This document shows positions 6,349-13,729 of a stretch of 21,262 bases of DNA, piece by piece. The translations under genes were made by a program, and so were the position numbers. The DNA is from Clostridia bacterium. Lineage in GTDB: Bacteria > Bacillota > Clostridia > Lachnospirales > Bianqueaceae. The first letter of the stretch is position 1; each line of letters opens with the position of its first letter. Where the stretch lies: contig CAAFMN010000061.1 in NCBI GenBank assembly GCA_900764045.1, forward strand, positions 1 to 21,262, in the 5' to 3' direction. A model generated the notes under the pieces. The model ran no database searches. It was given only the letters and a program-made list of their open reading frames with translations, and was not told the DNA's origin.

Positions 6349-7271
6349 TTTCTCTCTCCTTGCTTTTGGGCAAACAACGCCAGCTTGCAGTACATGTCTT
6401 CCAGTATCAGTCTGGAGTCAACTCTTCTGTATACCCGGATCTTTCGCTCCGGATTTTCTCCCGGAATGTATCTCTGCTCCGCACTGATTCTCGGTGCGGG
6501 AATCAGATCATACTCCCAGCGATGCTCATACAGAATCAGCCCTGGCGCCGGAGAATCTCCCAACACCCAGGTTTCTCCCGTACGGAAAGCACTCCGCAGA
6601 GAATTTGGCTTGAGTGAGCACTCGACCAATTGATCAAACAGATATTTTCCTACTTCCCCGCAGGGCCGGACACGATACTCCAGCTCTGCCATGGAGACAG
6701 GCATCATCTCGTAGACATTCTTGGGAACCTGCCACACCTCGATCTCCGATGCCATAACCACATTTACGGCGTTAACATCATTGCCCAGATTGAACTCCGG
6801 CGCTCCCACCGGATATGTCCCTCCGCCAATCCAGATGGCCTTCAGGCGTCCGGCAATCGCAGGCTCCATCAGATACGCGGACGCCAGATCCGTCAGCGGC
6901 CCCAAAAATGTTACGTACAGCGGACGCGGATCATCTTTCATCGCTTCCTCTATGATCCGCCTGGCGCCTTCCGAAGCTACTGGTGTATGCTCATCCGGCA
7001 GGGCATGCGGCGCACCGTGTACAACCACGCCTTCGGGATCCATATCAAGCTTACCGAAAATCCGGATCAACTCATCATAACTCTCCTGCATGGTATGATC
7101 ATGACGTGTACCGAAATGCGCGGCAATCATCGCCACATTTTCAAATTTTGAAGAGAGCAGCGTATGCACGATCGCAAACTGATCGTCGCCTTCATTCGCC
7201 GCATCCGTATCTGTGATCACACGGACCTTCTTTTCCTTAGGCATCGGATATTCATATTGATTATAATTCAT
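6345..7271 (-). CDS. Nucleoside hydrolase-like protein (IUNH fold)
   Basis: A 308-aa protein related to inosine/uridine-preferring nucleoside hydrolases, which cleave ribonucleosides to base and ribose with a Ca2+ site. The Asp-rich N-terminal motif is present in a variant form, DTDAANEGDD at residues 21-30, instead of the classical DTDPGxDD. The segment PLYVTFLGPLTDLASA and the later GNDVNAVNVVMAS match the active-site regions of the fold. The variant motif makes the true substrate uncertain. The ATG at 7269-7271 is chosen because AAAGGAG lies 9 bases upstream; the ATG at 7278-7280 directly abuts that ribosome binding site and the one at 7293-7295 lies before it. The gene overlaps the upstream 98-aa gene by 11 bases and the downstream lipoprotein gene by 4. 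Confidence 0.85.
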   Translation of the reverse strand: MNYNQYEYPMPKEKKVRVITDTDAANEGDDQFAIVHTLLSSKFENVAMIAAHFGTRHDHTMQESYDELIRIFGKLDMDPEGVVVHGAPHALPDEHTPVASEGARRIIEEAMKDDPRPLYVTFLGPLTDLASAYLMEPAIAGRLKAIWIGGGTYPVGAPEFNLGNDVNAVNVVMASEIEVWQVPKNVYEMMPVSMAELEYRVRPCGEVGKYLFDQLVECSLKPNSLRSAFRTGETWVLGDSPAPGLILYEHRWEYDLIPAPRISAEQRYIPGENPERKIRVYRRVDSRLILEDMYCKLALFAQKQGERK

Positions 7272-7557
7272 CTTTCGCATCTCCTTTATTTTCATTCAGG
7301 CAAACTCTGTCACAGGGCGGCGTATTGGTGTATTTGCGCCAGATCTCCGGCACATCCTGACCGCCTTGTACCAGCGCCCGCTCCAGCTCCAGCAGTAACG
7401 CCGTCCGAATCATACGCCTCTGACGGCCGCAAGGTCTTACATGTCCAAACAATTCCCGGCTTCTGACAAGGATCGCCTGCTCCCTGAGCGGCAGACTATT
7501 CCAGTTATAAACACCGATCCGGCGGCCATCCCGATACAGATATACCATTCGTTCCAT
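7261..7557 (-). CDS. 98-aa protein of unknown function, first gene of the operon
   Basis: A short soluble, rather basic protein starting MERMVYLYRDGRRIGVYNW that I do not recognise. The first 20 residues look like a small beta hairpin, and the middle (residues 21-70) is probably helical, with many Arg residues. It has a good AGGAGG ribosome binding site 5 bases before the ATG and a 17-base-spaced promoter just upstream, so it is very likely expressed. It overlaps the nucleoside hydrolase-like gene by 11 bases, which ties it to that operon. Two cysteines (43 and 82) are present but there is no clear metal motif. Confidence 0.7.
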   Translation of the reverse strand: MERMVYLYRDGRRIGVYNWNSLPLREQAILVRSRELFGHVRPCGRQRRMIRTALLLELERALVQGGQDVPEIWRKYTNTPPCDRVCLNENKGDAKDEL

Positions 7558-7580
7558 GACTGCCTCCTGTGCACCTTTTT

Positions 7581-7609
7581 ATCATATCATATGTCGCATC
7601 AGGAGACAA
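7581..7609 (-). promoter_or_regulatory. Promoter of the four-gene operon (98-aa gene to MATE gene)
   Basis: On the minus strand TTGTCT (7604-7609) and TATGAT (7581-7586) are spaced by 17 bases, just upstream of the 98-aa gene starting at 7557. It would also drive the nucleoside hydrolase-like, DUF3048 and MATE genes, which follow without gaps. Confidence 0.6.
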
Positions 7610-7618
7610 GGTTCTTTT

Positions 7619-8272
7619 TCATTTTTTCGGCGCTACAGCACGGAAAAAATGAATGTCTTTCCCCTGCTGAGTAAACTTGGCCTCATACTCCGTCATTACA
7701 TTGCCCTCGGCATATACGGAATGATGCAAGTCCTCGCTCTGGCACAGAATCTTCCATCCTCCGGCCTGAATCTGTTCCAGCGAATACGCGTACAGGCCAT
7801 CATTGTCTGTCTTCATCTGCAGGATTCCGCCCTCACGCAAAATCTCCGCATATATTTTAAGAAAGCCTTCCGACGTGAGCCGCCTCTTCGCATGTCTTGC
7901 CTTCGGCCATGGATCGCTGAAATTCAAATAGATCCGGTCTAATTCTCCCGGTGCGAAGATCTCCGCCAGTCCCTGCGCCTCTCCATGGATCAGACGCAGA
8001 TTCTGCCACTGTGAGGTCTCCTCTCCCTTTTCCAGGCGCTGGCTGGCCTTCGCCAAAACCGTCCCGATCCTTTCCAAGCCGATCCACCCCTCTTGGGGCG
8101 CAAGTCTTGCCATCTCTCCAATAAAACTCCCCAGGCCGCACCCGATCTCCAGGCAGAGAGTCTCCGTCCCGATATTTTCTCTCCACGCTCCCCGCAGATT
8201 CTGCGGCGCTTCCTCTACCAAACGGGACGCACTCAAAATCTCGGGAGATTCTTTCATGTATCTTACTCTCAT
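7619..8272 (-). CDS. trmB: tRNA (guanine-N7-)-methyltransferase
   Basis: A 217-aa enzyme that methylates N7 of guanine 46 in the variable loop of tRNAs using SAM. The SAM-binding motif LEIGCGLG is at residues 41-48 and the TrmB signature NFSDPWPK at 117-124, followed by the basic stretch RHAKRRL. The length matches the family. The start ATG at 8270-8272 has an AGGGGG ribosome binding site. It lies just downstream of two tRNA genes on the same strand, with an intrinsic terminator between them, so expression may depend on readthrough of that terminator or on a weak promoter in its T-rich tail (TATAAT is present at the right place but no -35 is evident). Confidence 0.95.
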   Translation of the reverse strand: MRVRYMKESPEILSASRLVEEAPQNLRGAWRENIGTETLCLEIGCGLGSFIGEMARLAPQEGWIGLERIGTVLAKASQRLEKGEETSQWQNLRLIHGEAQGLAEIFAPGELDRIYLNFSDPWPKARHAKRRLTSEGFLKIYAEILREGGILQMKTDNDGLYAYSLEQIQAGGWKILCQSEDLHHSVYAEGNVMTEYEAKFTQQGKDIHFFRAVAPKK

Positions 8273-8286
8273 ACTTTTCCCCCTGT

Positions 8287-8325
8287 ATTATAAAAAATAA
8301 ACCGTCTCCAGTGAGTTGGAGACGG
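8287..8325 (-). terminator. Intrinsic terminator of the tRNA operon
   Basis: A perfect 9-bp stem (CCGTCTCCA/TGGAGACGG, 8302-8310 and 8317-8325) with a 6-base loop, followed on the minus strand by TTTATTTTTT. It lies between tRNA-Lys and trmB. The U-tract ends only a few bases from the trmB ribosome binding site. Confidence 0.85.
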
Positions 8326-8333
8326 AATGAAAG

Positions 8334-8406
8334 TGAGCCATTCGGGATTCGAACCCGAGACACCTGGATTAAAAGTCCAGTGCTCTACCGGCTGAGCTAA
8401 TGGCCC
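8334..8406 (-). tRNA. tRNA-Lys (anticodon TTT)
   Basis: A 73-nt tRNA on the minus strand with complete cloverleaf: acceptor stem GGGCCAT/ATGGCTC (one G-T pair), D-arm AGCTCAGCCGGTAGAGC, anticodon loop CTTTTAA giving TTT, and T-arm GGGTTCGAATCCC. The discriminator base is A. No CCA is encoded. It follows tRNA-Phe by 4 bases. Confidence 0.97.
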
Positions 8407-8410
8407 ACAA

Positions 8411-8483
<73 letters not shown>

Positions 8484-8485
8484 AT

Positions 8486-8507
8486 ACAAAACAACCGACT
8501 GTTTTGT
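8486..8507 (-). promoter_or_regulatory. Hairpin in the tRNA transcript leader
   Basis: A perfect 8-bp inverted repeat (ACAAAACA/TGTTTTGT) with a 6-base loop lies directly 5' of tRNA-Phe in the primary transcript. It could be a processing-related or isolating structure. It lacks a U-tract and is not a good terminator. Confidence 0.35.
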
Positions 8508-8518
8508 TAGCGAATTCT

Positions 8519-8547
8519 ACTATATCACATCTAGCAGAAAAAGTCAA
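8519..8547 (-). promoter_or_regulatory. Promoter of the tRNA-Phe/tRNA-Lys operon
   Basis: Minus-strand TTGACT (8542-8547) and TATAGT (8519-8524) separated by 17 bases, about 35 bases before tRNA-Phe. Confidence 0.75.
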
Positions 8548-8565
8548 ATATATTTTTCACATTTA

Positions 8566-9495
8566 TCATTGAATTCCGACGGCCATACATATTAGAAGGA
8601 AGGCCAAAACCGTCCCGCCCAGCCAGCAATATCCGCTGAATGCCTCGGAGACTGTAAGCGGCTTCTGCCCTTTCTCCGCAATGCGTCCCTTTAACAGCTC
8701 CTGCCGGCCTTCTATATAAAAGATCCGAATCAGACACCACACAGCGACGCCAAGAAGCAGAATCGCCGTGGGCAGAATCTGCCATAGAGTCCCTCCCTGC
8801 AACAGCCAATCGGAAAGATCCTTCAGCCATGATGACTGCCACAATCCATTGCTCTGCACATATGCCAATAGAATCTGCGCTCCGTTGATGATGAGGTGTG
8901 CCAGCATGGCCGGCCAGATGGAATCCGCTCCCATCACAATCATGGAGCATAAGAAGCCAAAAACCGCCGCGTAAACCGCCTGCTGCGGATTCATGTGCAG
9001 CACGCCAAAGAAAATGCCGCCCAGAATCGCCGCCAGATAAATATTCAGCCGCTTGCATCCGGACAGATAAATGCCGCGGCACAGAAGCTCCTCACAGAAC
9101 GCCGGGATCACCGCTACCGCCAACAGCGTAATGCCCAGAGGCTCCTCCATGTATTTCACCATCGAATCATTCAGATAATTGTGAAAAATCAGGGAAGTCA
9201 AGGATGATATGCACATCAGAAACGGTTGGATTGCCACCGCAAAGAAAATGGTCAACACAAACGTATAGCCCTTGGGCCTGCGCAGCCGCATGAGTTCCCG
9301 CGGGCTCTGTCCCCGGTCGGTTATACAAAATCCCACTATCGGCAATACAAATTGTATTCCATATAATAATATATATTTTACCAGTAAAGAATCGCTTCCC
9401 AGCCAATTCAGCACAGTTGACACCAGCGTGCTGCCAAAGAGCATCACACCTATCATCAACAGTGCGAATTGATTTACTCTGCGAAATTCCTGCAC
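8566..9495 (-). CDS. CPBP family intramembrane metalloprotease (CAAX/Abi)
   Basis: A polytopic membrane protein of the CPBP/CAAX-prenyl-protease-2 (Abi) family, which includes intramembrane proteases and self-immunity proteins. Numbered from the GTG start, the signature motifs are EELLCRG (Glu135, Glu136, Arg140), FFGVLH (His167) and HLIIN (His200, Asn204), so all expected metal-site residues are present. About eight hydrophobic spans are visible. I place the start at the GTG at 9493-9495, giving 309 aa, because an AAAGGA ribosome binding site lies upstream and because the upstream ATG at 9576 lies beyond the likely promoter of this gene. It is divergent from the antiporter gene across a shared palindrome. 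The substrate is unknown. Confidence 0.85.
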   Translation of the reverse strand: MQEFRRVNQFALLMIGVMLFGSTLVSTVLNWLGSDSLLVKYILLYGIQFVLPIVGFCITDRGQSPRELMRLRRPKGYTFVLTIFFAVAIQPFLMCISSLTSLIFHNYLNDSMVKYMEEPLGITLLAVAVIPAFCEELLCRGIYLSGCKRLNIYLAAILGGIFFGVLHMNPQQAVYAAVFGFLCSMIVMGADSIWPAMLAHLIINGAQILLAYVQSNGLWQSSWLKDLSDWLLQGGTLWQILPTAILLLGVAVWCLIRIFYIEGRQELLKGRIAEKGQKPLTVSEAFSGYCWLGGTVLAFLLICMAVGIQ

Positions 9496-9517
9496 TCTCT
9501 CACGTCCTTTCCCATCT

Positions 9518-9546
9518 AGCCTATCACATTCCGCCGAGAATGTCAA
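9518..9546 (-). promoter_or_regulatory. Possible promoter of the CPBP protease gene
   Basis: Minus-strand TTGACA (9541-9546) is followed after 17 bases by TAGGCT (9518-9523), a poor -10 box. The geometry mirrors the antiporter promoter and places the transcript start near 9510, consistent with the GTG start at 9495. Confidence 0.4.
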
Positions 9547-9559
9547 CGTTGACATTCTC
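9536..9559. promoter_or_regulatory. Perfect 24-bp palindrome, probable operator shared by divergent genes
   Basis: Each 12-bp half (GAGAATGTCAAC and its exact complement) contains TGTCAA/TTGACA, so a TTGACA -35 hexamer is present on both strands, 2 bases apart. One reads right towards the antiporter, the other left towards the CPBP protease. A dimeric regulator bound here would cover both -35 elements. Confidence 0.7.
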
Positions 9560-9577
9560 TCTACACTTTGATACAAT
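9549..9577 (+). promoter_or_regulatory. Promoter of the cation/proton antiporter gene
   Basis: TTGACA (9549-9554) and TACAAT (9572-9577) with exact 17-base spacing. The -35 lies inside the 24-bp palindrome. Transcription would start near 9585, about 30 bases before the start codon. Confidence 0.85.
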
Positions 9578-9614
9578 AAGTCCGGTTTTTAACTACAAAG
9601 AGGAGATGACAAGA

Positions 9615-10868
9615 TTGGATAATTATCAGTTTCTATTTGATATTGCCGTGATTTTGCTAAGCACCAAAATTCTTGGACTGCTTACACGCCGGATTCATAT
9701 GCCCCAGGTTGTAGGCGCCCTGGCCGTCGGTCTGATCATGGGTCCCGCCTGTCTTGGTATTTTAACAGAAAACGACTTTATCAAGCTCACGGCGGAATTG
9801 GGTGTGATTGTCCTGATGTTCTGCGCGGGAATGCAGACAGATATCGATGAATTGAAAAAGAGCGGCAAAGCCTCTTTTGTTATCGCTCTCATCGGTGTAA
9901 TCGTACCGCTTCTCGGCGGTTTTCTATTGGCATGGTTCTTCAATCGTCCTGACCGAATCGCCTCCGATGCCACCTGCAATGTGTTTTTGCAAAATATGTT
10001 CATGGGCGTTATCCTGACGGCCACTTCTGTCAGCATCACAGTAGAAACACTTAAAGAGCTGGGCAAGCTGAAAACGCGTTCCGGAAATGCGATTTTAGGC
10101 GCTGCCATCATCGACGATATCCTGGGTATCATCGCGTTAACACTCATTACCAGCATGGCCGATGAGAGTGTCAACGTATGGCTGGTCATGCTGAAGATTC
10201 TATTATTCTTTGTCTTCGCCCTTATCGTTGGCTTTCTGTTCTATAAATTCTACCGTATCTGGAGTGAATCCAGCAACCGCGGACTACACCGGCATGCGAT
10301 CATCGCATTTGTCTTCTGCTTACTGATGTCCTATGTTGCGGAGACCTTCTTCGGTGTCGCGGATATCACCGGTGCCTTTCTGGCCGGTCTGATCTTCTCC
10401 AAATGCCGCCGCTCCGATTATTTGGCCGCTAATTTTGATACCATATCCTATTTATATCTATCCCCCATCTTTTTTGCCAGCATCGGCCTGAAGGTCGTTT
10501 TGCCTCCGATGAACGGCACGCTGATTCTGTTTTCTGTGCTGCTTGTCCTGGTTGCTATTTTGACCAAGGTCATCGGATGCGGACTAGGCGCCAAGCTTTG
10601 CCATTACAAAAACTACCAGTGCGCCCGCATCGGCGTCGGTATGATCTCCCGTGGCGAAGTCGCGCTGATCGTTGCCAGCAAGGGACAAGCCCTCGGACTG
10701 ATCGGCTCCAACTTCTTGGGCCCGATTATCATCGTTGTTGTTTTAACTACCATCATCACTCCCATGCTGCTCAAACCTATCTTCAAGATCGGGCCGACCG
10801 CTCCGCCGGTAGATAATACATTGGCTAAGAATTATGAATCCGTTGAAAACATCAGCCGCCGCGGATAA
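9615..10868 (+). CDS. CPA2-type cation/proton antiporter
   Basis: A 417-aa polytopic protein of the monovalent cation:proton antiporter-2 family (KefB/NapA-like), exchanging Na+ or K+ for H+ across the cell membrane. It shows about 13 hydrophobic spans, the MPQVVGALAVGLIMGP segment at residues 29-44 and the ion-binding double Asp at 167-168 (AAIIDDILGIIAL). There is no C-terminal TrkA-N/RCK domain, so it is of the short form; the C-terminus is a soluble tail of about 25 residues. The start is uncertain: TTG at 9615 lies 9 bases after GAGGAG, whereas the in-frame ATG at 9606 directly abuts it. I prefer the TTG. It is transcribed from a strong promoter within the divergent region. Confidence 0.9.
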   Translation: MDNYQFLFDIAVILLSTKILGLLTRRIHMPQVVGALAVGLIMGPACLGILTENDFIKLTAELGVIVLMFCAGMQTDIDELKKSGKASFVIALIGVIVPLLGGFLLAWFFNRPDRIASDATCNVFLQNMFMGVILTATSVSITVETLKELGKLKTRSGNAILGAAIIDDILGIIALTLITSMADESVNVWLVMLKILLFFVFALIVGFLFYKFYRIWSESSNRGLHRHAIIAFVFCLLMSYVAETFFGVADITGAFLAGLIFSKCRRSDYLAANFDTISYLYLSPIFFASIGLKVVLPPMNGTLILFSVLLVLVAILTKVIGCGLGAKLCHYKNYQCARIGVGMISRGEVALIVASKGQALGLIGSNFLGPIIIVVVLTTIITPMLLKPIFKIGPTAPPVDNTLAKNYESVENISRRG

Positions 10869-10873
10869 ATAGT

Positions 10874-10902
10874 TTGACTCTTTCCGGGAATAATGCTATA
10901 AT
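10874..10902 (+). promoter_or_regulatory. Promoter of trxA
   Basis: TTGACT (10874-10879) and a consensus TATAAT (10897-10902) with 17-base spacing, 58 bases before the thioredoxin start codon. Confidence 0.85.
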
Positions 10903-10959
10903 GACGACAGATATCCACAACAAAAGGTATCTTACTTGAAAATATCAGGAGGTTTTATT

Positions 10960-11274
10960 ATGGTACAACATTTTAACGACTCCAACTTTGATCAAGAAGT
11001 TTTACATTCGGACGTTCCCGTAATGGTAGATTTTTATGCTGACTGGTGCGGTCCCTGCCGCATGGTATCCCCTATTGTAGAGGAATTGGCCGGCCAATAC
11101 ACCGGCAAAGTCAAAGTCGGCAAGCTTAATGTAGACGAAAGCTCAGCCGTTGCCCGGAAATACAATGTCATGAGCATCCCGACCCTGCTCTTCGTCAAAA
11201 ACGGCCAGGTCGTCGATCAGATCGTCGGCGCCCTCCCCAAAGACAAAATCCAACAACACTTAGAATTATTATAA
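10960..11274 (+). CDS. trxA: Thioredoxin
   Basis: A 104-aa classical thioredoxin, the cytosolic dithiol-disulfide reductase that supplies electrons to reductases and repairs oxidised proteins. The active site WCGPC is at residues 29-33 and the cis-proline at Pro74 (MSIPT). The length is typical. The ATG at 10960 is chosen because AGGAGG lies 7 bases upstream; an upstream extension of the frame is not part of the gene. It has its own promoter and terminator, so it is monocistronic. Confidence 0.97.
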   Translation: MVQHFNDSNFDQEVLHSDVPVMVDFYADWCGPCRMVSPIVEELAGQYTGKVKVGKLNVDESSAVARKYNVMSIPTLLFVKNGQVVDQIVGALPKDKIQQHLELL

Positions 11275-11278
11275 AATT

Positions 11279-11305
11279 AAGGTGCCTTATGAAGGCACCT
11301 TTTTT
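11279..11305 (+). terminator. Intrinsic terminator of trxA
   Basis: A perfect 10-bp stem (AAGGTGCCTT/AAGGCACCTT) with a 3-base loop followed by a T-run, starting 5 bases after the stop codon. Confidence 0.92.
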
Positions 11306-11344
11306 ATGACTTTGGAGGTGTACCAGGGTTTCATTGATTTTCTC

Positions 11345-11373
11345 TTGACAAACCGTTTTGCTCTGCGTAAAAT
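11345..11373 (+). promoter_or_regulatory. Promoter of the Dabb-domain gene
   Basis: TTGACA (11345-11350) and TAAAAT (11368-11373) with 17-base spacing, 26 bases before the start codon at 11399. Confidence 0.85.
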
Positions 11374-11398
11374 ATGAGTTTATAAAGGGGGTTTTACG

Positions 11399-11701
11399 AT
11401 GATTAAACATATTTTATTTTGGCGGTTTCAGGATGCGGTTCGTGAAGATCCGGCACTGGCGCAGGAGGTCCTGCAGAAGCTATCGGATTCCGTCTCTCAC
11501 ATGAATGGACAGATTCCCGGCCTTATTCATGCGGAAATCGGTCGGAATTTACTGGGTGGTGACTGGGATTTTGTTTTTTACAGTGAGTTTACTGACCAGG
11601 CCAGCCTGGATTCGTATCAAAATCATCCGCTGCACGTGGCGCATAAGCAGATGGCCGCGCCGTATCTGGCGGCCCGTTTGGCGGCAGATTATCAAGTATA
11701 A
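11399..11701 (+). CDS. Dabb (stress-responsive alpha/beta barrel) domain protein
   Basis: A 100-aa single-domain protein of the Dabb family, a ferredoxin-like fold that forms dimeric barrels. The typical N-terminus MIKHILFWRF, the middle segment RNLLGGDWDFVFYSEFTDQA and the C-terminal HPLHVAHKQ segment are all present. The function of bacterial members is mostly unknown. The start has an AAAGGGGG ribosome binding site. It has its own promoter and a strong terminator downstream. Confidence 0.93.
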   Translation: MIKHILFWRFQDAVREDPALAQEVLQKLSDSVSHMNGQIPGLIHAEIGRNLLGGDWDFVFYSEFTDQASLDSYQNHPLHVAHKQMAAPYLAARLAADYQV

Positions 11702-11704
11702 AAG

Positions 11705-11745
11705 AATGCGTAAGCCTGGATGCTCCAAGCTTACGCATTAATTTT
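11705..11745. terminator. Bidirectional intrinsic terminator
   Basis: An 11-bp stem (AATGCGTAAGC/GCTTACGCATT) continues after a mismatch into TGGA/TCCA with a 3-base loop (11705-11739). On the plus strand it is followed by TTATT-rich sequence and serves the Dabb gene. On the minus strand it is followed by TTCTTTT and can serve the sialidase-like gene ending at 11744. Confidence 0.8.
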
Positions 11746-13564
11746 ATTCTACCGCCAGAGTTTTGCTCGCGAACTTCTGAATATATACCTGAACCTTTTC
11801 GGCGGGTACGTCATTCGGCAGATCCTCCAGCATTTCTCCTTTGCCGCAGTCCTCAATGGTCTGCCATGGCAATTTTGCCTTGGTGGTAAAGATAACTCGT
11901 TCTACCTGTTCCAGTGGCTGATTGTAATTGAACTCCTTCTGCGCGTTCAGTGTCTCAGAGGATAATGCAATATCTACCGTCCCCTTGACACTGTCCAAAG
12001 TCATCCGAATATCGATCCATTCCTCTGCCGGATATTCGATGCACTCTCTAGGCGCTCCGCCCGTTTTGACTCTCAGCCACCCATCGGCGTCAAACATCAG
12101 GCGAATCGCTTCTTTTCCAGAGCGGTCCTCAGCCTCAATTACCAACGCCGTTCCCTGACGCAGTTTTCCAACTTTGACACGTGTCTCAACCTCTAAAAGC
12201 GCGGCGGGAACTACGGCTCTTTCCGCTCTCGGTCTATCATAGGGATCCGCGTCGCTCAGCACCAATGCGCCATCCTTTACCTCAGCTCCACACCACTGCG
12301 GAATATACAGTCCCCATTGCTCATCTGTGGTTCCTTTAGCAAAATCGTCCGCTGCATCCTCAGATACTGTCCCGCAGATCGGCACCGGTACCTCTGTGAC
12401 CCAGATATCTTCTTTGTTAATGCTGTATGTCAGCCACATCTTATGGTCTTCCGGACGCGGGTTGCTCTCACAAATTCCCCGCATGTACTGCGCTCCCAGA
12501 TTTTTCAGCCCTCCCTCATAACGGCAAGGGGAGATCTCCGGAACGATTGCCAGCATATCGCCAAAATCCTCCCCGTTCTCTCCGGTGACTACCGCTAATG
12601 GCCAACGATGCGCGCCGTTCCGGGATGGATTATAAACCAGAGCATACTTTCCATCTTCCGTTTTTTGTCCCCAAACCTTGGCTGTGTTTGTCTCCAGTGA
12701 ATAGGAAGGCTTGCTGTCCGTCCATGTCTCGCCGCCGTCATGGCTGCGAATCACCATGCCCTTTTTGTACACGCCCATAATATCTCCGTCCGGCAGGGTG
12801 TAATAGCTGAGGGCCTGCCCGCCGGGCGCCGTGAACAGCTCCTTATCAAAGCGCTGTTCCTCCCACCACTGCTGAACCACCAGGCGATTGTTCAGATACT
12901 CGCGGCATGCCTCTACAAACTTCGCGTCCTGGCTCTCTTCAAAATAAGGAAATACATCGGTATTCTCCCTTACATAGCCGCCCGGCGCGTTATATCGGAT
13001 AAAATAGATCGGAGACAGGCTCAGATCCGGATATACCTCACGCACGACACGCCCGACACCGTATCCGTTATTCGGTGCGATATGGATATTGGGGGAGATT
13101 CCATAAAAAGCGCTGACTAAAAGCTTTCCACTCTTGGTCACATAGAATCCCATCCGCTGATGACAGATCGCAGGCGTCGTCTCGCCCAGCTGTTCCTTGC
13201 CCGGTCCGGTGTAAGGCGCCGTCGGCACTTCAATGGAAGGGAAAACCATTTCCGGCTTGCTCCAGTGCCTTCCGTCCTCGGAATGGCACATCAAAGTCTG
13301 TCCCGGCGGCATATGCTCCGTTTTTACATTGGATAAATACTCTACAAAAAATTTTTTATTCCACCATGCAATCATCGCGGCATGATTATATGTCCAACCA
13401 TATCCATCTCCGGACCATTCCGCATTGCGGCAGGCACGCATAATCTGATAGTTTTTGACACCAACGGCATGGCGCAGTCCTCCATCATGAAAGCGGATAT
13501 CTACATCCTTGCCTCCCTGGACCCGAATCCGATCGTTTTTCAGAAGTTCTTCCTTATAACTCAT
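11744..13564 (-). CDS. Sialidase-like protein with Asp boxes (BNR repeats)
   Basis: A 606-aa protein with a sialidase-type six-bladed propeller followed by a C-terminal jelly-roll (concanavalin-like) domain. Two clear Asp boxes are visible: SEDGRHW at residues 95-101 and SHDGGETW at 274-281. Residues about 440-590 form the beta-rich C-terminal domain (ETRVKVGKLRQGTALVIEAE). There is no signal peptide or lipobox, so it is probably cytosolic and acts on imported or released glycans or oligosaccharides; true sialidase activity is not proven. The start ATG at 13562-13564 follows an AAGGAAGG ribosome binding site; a longer frame to 13660 has no such signal. A TACAAT box lies at 13595-13600 but the -35 is weak. 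Monocistronic. Confidence 0.85.
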   Translation of the reverse strand: MSYKEELLKNDRIRVQGGKDVDIRFHDGGLRHAVGVKNYQIMRACRNAEWSGDGYGWTYNHAAMIAWWNKKFFVEYLSNVKTEHMPPGQTLMCHSEDGRHWSKPEMVFPSIEVPTAPYTGPGKEQLGETTPAICHQRMGFYVTKSGKLLVSAFYGISPNIHIAPNNGYGVGRVVREVYPDLSLSPIYFIRYNAPGGYVRENTDVFPYFEESQDAKFVEACREYLNNRLVVQQWWEEQRFDKELFTAPGGQALSYYTLPDGDIMGVYKKGMVIRSHDGGETWTDSKPSYSLETNTAKVWGQKTEDGKYALVYNPSRNGAHRWPLAVVTGENGEDFGDMLAIVPEISPCRYEGGLKNLGAQYMRGICESNPRPEDHKMWLTYSINKEDIWVTEVPVPICGTVSEDAADDFAKGTTDEQWGLYIPQWCGAEVKDGALVLSDADPYDRPRAERAVVPAALLEVETRVKVGKLRQGTALVIEAEDRSGKEAIRLMFDADGWLRVKTGGAPRECIEYPAEEWIDIRMTLDSVKGTVDIALSSETLNAQKEFNYNQPLEQVERVIFTTKAKLPWQTIEDCGKGEMLEDLPNDVPAEKVQVYIQKFASKTLAVE

Positions 13565-13665
13565 ATGACCCTTCCTTTCTGTATCTTTTTGATTATTGTA
13601 ACATATTTTCCCGCATAAACCCAGTACCATTGTACACAAAACCTGTTCATTTCTCCACATTTACA

Positions 13666-13694
13666 TTGACGCCGCTCCCTTATTCCTGTATAAT
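13666..13694 (+). promoter_or_regulatory. Promoter of the first CmpB-like gene
   Basis: TTGACG (13666-13671) and TATAAT (13689-13694) with 17-base spacing, 35 bases before the start codon at 13730. Confidence 0.85.
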
Positions 13695-13729
13695 AAACTT
13701 GTCTTTATCATTACCAAAGGAGCGGTCTC

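Noticed and set aside
9496..9576. N-terminal extension of the CPBP protease to the ATG at 9576
   Set aside because: The extension crosses the divergent promoter and palindrome, and its residues are not membrane-like. The GTG at 9495 has a ribosome binding site.
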